Of a DNA stretch of 15,976 nt, positions 14,617 through 15,976 are shown one piece after another. Positions within the stretch are counted from its first letter, which is position 1. Each line of letters begins with the position of its first letter. The DNA is from Fibrobacterota bacterium. Its GTDB lineage: Bacteria; Fibrobacterota; Chitinivibrionia; Chitinivibrionales; Chitinispirillaceae. Made by a program: the position numbers and the translations under genes. The stretch spans positions 1 through 15,976 of the forward strand of contig JAEYNR010000069.1 in assembly GCA_023412475.1 (NCBI GenBank), written 5' to 3'. The notes beneath the pieces are model-generated. The model ran no database searches, had not been told where the DNA came from, and saw nothing but the letters and a program-made list of their open reading frames with translations.

Positions 14617-15306
14617 ATGCATGTGATAAGTAAAAAAATCCGATCTTATTTTGTTACTGGAATTTTCGTTCTTTTTCCCCTGGTGCTTTCTTTATACATA
14701 ATATGGAAAATCTTTCAGTTTATTGACAATGTTTTTCCCGCATTAACCGGTATCGATCTTCCTGTAATGGGGCTTGGGGTGGTGATTTTTTTCATGCTCA
14801 TAATACTGGTTGGTATGGTCGCCAAAAATTATGCAGGAAAGAAAATTATAGAAGTAGGAAACTCTATAATGGTTAGTATACCGGTACTGAATAAGGTATT
14901 TTTAGCTGTTCAGCAGATTATGGATGTGGTATTGAAGCCACAGAAAAATTTTCTGGGTGAAGTAGTTATGGTTGAGTATCCCAAGGATGATTCTTGGACT
15001 ATTGGTTTTGTTACATCTAGAGAGACTTCTGAAATTTCAGCTTCCATTGGAGAGACTTTAATTTGTGTTTATGTTCCTACCACACCAAATCCTACTTCAG
15101 GATTTATGCTATATGTGCCTGAATATAAGTTAAAAAAGGTTGATTTAAGTACAGAATTGGCCATTAAGGCTGTTGTATCAGCAGGGTTGGTAAGTTCTGC
15201 AAAGTCTGACATTGTATCTCCTCAGGAGTTAAACTTCAGCGAAGTACTTCGGAAATGGAAAAACAGAAAAGAATACAGGAATGTGATTTTTGATCCCAGG
15301 GATTGA
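14617..15306 (+). CDS. DUF502 family membrane protein
   Basis: A 229-residue inner-membrane protein of unknown function. Two membrane helices (about 12-34 and 49-69) precede a soluble domain. The family signatures are plain: YFVTGIFVLFPLVLSLYII (11-29), SIPVLNKVFLAVQQIMD (87-103), GEVVMVEYP...WTIGFVT (114-132) and VYVPTTPNPTSGFMLYVP (151-168). DUF502 proteins are widespread in bacteria and also occur in plant COV1-type proteins, but no biochemical role is settled. AGGAG lies 7 nt before the ATG. The gene is monocistronic here: its own promoter, and a strong terminator 16 nt after the stop. The basic C-terminal end (RKWKNRKEYR) is likely cytoplasmic. Confidence 0.92.
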   Translation: MHVISKKIRSYFVTGIFVLFPLVLSLYIIWKIFQFIDNVFPALTGIDLPVMGLGVVIFFMLIILVGMVAKNYAGKKIIEVGNSIMVSIPVLNKVFLAVQQIMDVVLKPQKNFLGEVVMVEYPKDDSWTIGFVTSRETSEISASIGETLICVYVPTTPNPTSGFMLYVPEYKLKKVDLSTELAIKAVVSAGLVSSAKSDIVSPQELNFSEVLRKWKNRKEYRNVIFDPRD

Positions 15307-15322
15307 AAGTGGTTTTTAGGGG

Positions 15323-15354
15323 CTGCCTTTTGGACAAAAGGTGGTTTTTGTTTT
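15323..15354 (+). terminator. Intrinsic terminator of the DUF502 gene
   Basis: CTGCCTTTT (15323-15331), loop GGAC and AAAAGGTGG (15336-15344) form a 9-bp stem with two G-U pairs. TTTTTGTTTT (15345-15354) follows directly. It begins 16 nt after the stop codon. Confidence 0.85.
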
Positions 15355-15387
15355 CCTCCGGCTCTTATTCTTGAGGGACGGAGGAAA
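15352..15387. repeat. 9-bp hairpin TTTCCTCCG/CGGAGGAAA
   Basis: TTTCCTCCG (15352-15360) and CGGAGGAAA (15379-15387) pair perfectly around an 18-nt loop that can fold a further CTC/GAG. The right arm overlaps the 14-bp sequence that is repeated in inverse orientation at 15616-15629. Confidence 0.6.
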
Positions 15388-15629
15388 TTGAAAGATAAGC
15401 TAAATTGGATATACTAATACTAGTGTTCTAGTGTTTTCTCCAGCTCTGGCTTTATTTCTAAAGAATTAATTAGAATTTGAATCGTTTTAGCATTTAAAAA
15501 CTGAGCCTCTCAAATGAACGGGCAAGGCAGGCTTTTTTAAAGATAAGGAGGAAATGGGGAAGTGGATAGGTTTGCTCTGGCTCCTATTATTGTAACTAAA
15601 TTAAAGTGCTTAAAATTCCTCCGTCCCTC
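15373..15629. repeat. 14-bp inverted-repeat pair bounding a 229-nt AT-rich segment
   Basis: GAGGGACGGAGGAA (15373-15386) is exactly mirrored by TTCCTCCGTCCCTC (15616-15629). The 229 nt between holds no gene. This could be a small non-autonomous element or two copies of a REP-like arm. I see no clear target-site duplication outside the pair. Confidence 0.55.
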
Positions 15630-15767
15630 TCGATTCAAAATGTGCCAATAAAGTAAATGTCGCAAACCAGAAATCATTATTAATTCGCCAACCTTTTTTA
15701 ACAGCATTTTTACATGTTTTAAACATTAATCTTATTTCTTTAATAAGATATAATTAGTGAAACCGAA

Positions 15768-15778
15768 ACCTGACAGGT
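15768..15778. repeat. Palindrome ACCTGACAGGT downstream of RAYT
   Basis: ACCTG-A-CAGGT is a near-perfect odd palindrome 10 nt beyond the stop codon of the right-hand RAYT. On that gene's strand it reads GACCTGTCAGGTTTCGG, which resembles REP-type sequence and may be a recognition site of this transposase. Confidence 0.45.
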
Positions 15779-15788
15779 CTTTTCTAAC

Positions 15789-15976
15789 TTAAACAAGCAA
15801 CTCCATACCCTTTTCCTTAGCAATTTTCTTCCCCAGTCTTGCCATTCTGCACACTGCAGTACTGGTTATGTTTAGTATTGCCGCAGTGCTTAAAGTTGTC
15901 ATCTCCAGAACCGTAACCGCAAAATAGCAGTAGAGCTTTCGGGCATCTGAGAGCGCGTTCATTCTTCCCCTTGTTT
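15789..15976 (-). CDS. REP-associated tyrosine transposase (RAYT), C-terminal fragment
   Basis: The last 61 codons of a minus-strand gene that enters from the right, ending with TAA at 15789-15791. It reads MNALSDARKLYCYFAVTVLE, then a helix-turn-helix-like stretch (LSTAAILNITSTAVCRMARLG) and KKIAKEKGMELLV. This matches the C-terminal DnaA/HTH-like domain found in a subset of Y1-type RAYTs, where the usual pattern is S.AR.L.CY.AV..LG...TELA..L.IS..AVS..V.RG..IA.E..L.L. The catalytic Y1 domain lies outside the window. It cannot be the same gene as the left-hand fragment, because both read leftward: this is a C-terminus at the right edge and that is an N-terminus at the left edge. Confidence 0.75.
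   Translation of the reverse strand, partial: TRGRMNALSDARKLYCYFAVTVLEMTTLSTAAILNITSTAVCRMARLGKKIAKEKGMELLV

Larger units (their letters stand above)
15307..15788. other. 482-bp gene-free flank rich in repeats
   Basis: There is no credible gene. It holds the DUF502 terminator, a hairpin at 15352-15387, the CCTCCGTCCCTC inverted-repeat pair, a possible short terminator-like hairpin (AGCCT/AGGCT at 15504-15533 followed by T residues), an AT-only hairpin (ATCTTATT/AATAAGAT, 15729-15749) and a palindrome at 15768-15778. GGCTCTTATTCTTG (15360-15373) reappears as GGCTCCTATTATTG (15579-15592). Confidence 0.5.

Noticed and set aside
1..15976. CRISPR array, toxin-antitoxin pair, phage genes or a known defence system
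   Set aside because: I looked for regularly spaced repeats and for small paired genes and saw none. The Rel protein is a full-length housekeeping enzyme, not a small toxic synthetase.

Overview
The window looks like chromosomal DNA from a Gram-negative, fairly AT-rich bacterium, most plausibly of the FCB/Fibrobacterota type (a Chitinispirillum-like lineage would fit). This placement is an inference. It rests on a secreted protein with a type IX secretion-like C-terminal tail, a lipoprotein with a relaxed lipobox, a DUF4388 protein, and TPR-bearing Ser/Thr kinases. Genes carry clear Shine-Dalgarno sequences and E. coli-like -35/-10 promoters, which argues against Bacteroidetes proper.

Layout. 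Both ends cut through genes of REP-associated tyrosine transposases (RAYTs): an N-terminus at 1-106 and a C-terminus at 15789-15976, both on the minus strand and from two different copies. From 107 to 2791, REP-like palindromes built on CCCCAGAG/CTCTGGGG surround a minus-strand gene for a secreted DUF6055-like zinc metalloprotease (682-2241). A second, unrelated zinc-protease lipoprotein runs divergently at 2792-4192. Then come a minus-strand maltose/galactoside-type O-acetyltransferase (4243-4815) and a polyprenol-phosphate-mannose-synthase-like GT2 glycosyltransferase (5067-5771). About 1 kb without a recognisable gene follows.

The conserved core is a plus-strand operon at 6775-11362: bifunctional Rel (p)ppGpp synthetase/hydrolase, a membrane-anchored DUF4388 protein, PRPP synthetase (prs) and an RluA-family pseudouridine synthase. 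Gaps are 12 and 20 nt, then a 1-nt overlap. Next, from its own good sigma70-type promoter, is a 920-residue transmembrane Ser/Thr kinase with an extracytoplasmic beta-sandwich and TPR tail. A convergent tRNA-Arg(ACG) has a fine intrinsic terminator. Last is a DUF502 membrane protein with its own promoter and terminator. The right flank holds a 14-bp inverted-repeat pair and a short palindrome before the second RAYT.

How the parts relate. Rel and Prs are both ATP pyrophosphotransferases central to nucleotide and stress metabolism, and co-transcription with a ribosome-modifying enzyme and a small membrane DUF4388 protein suggests a growth-control unit. The flanks look like accessory DNA shaped by RAYT/REP activity. 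I saw no CRISPR array, phage or complete insertion sequence. No wholly new system is evident; the most promising leads are the Rel-DUF4388-Prs-Rlu operon, the paired secreted metalloproteases inside REP-like DNA, and the unusual kinase.
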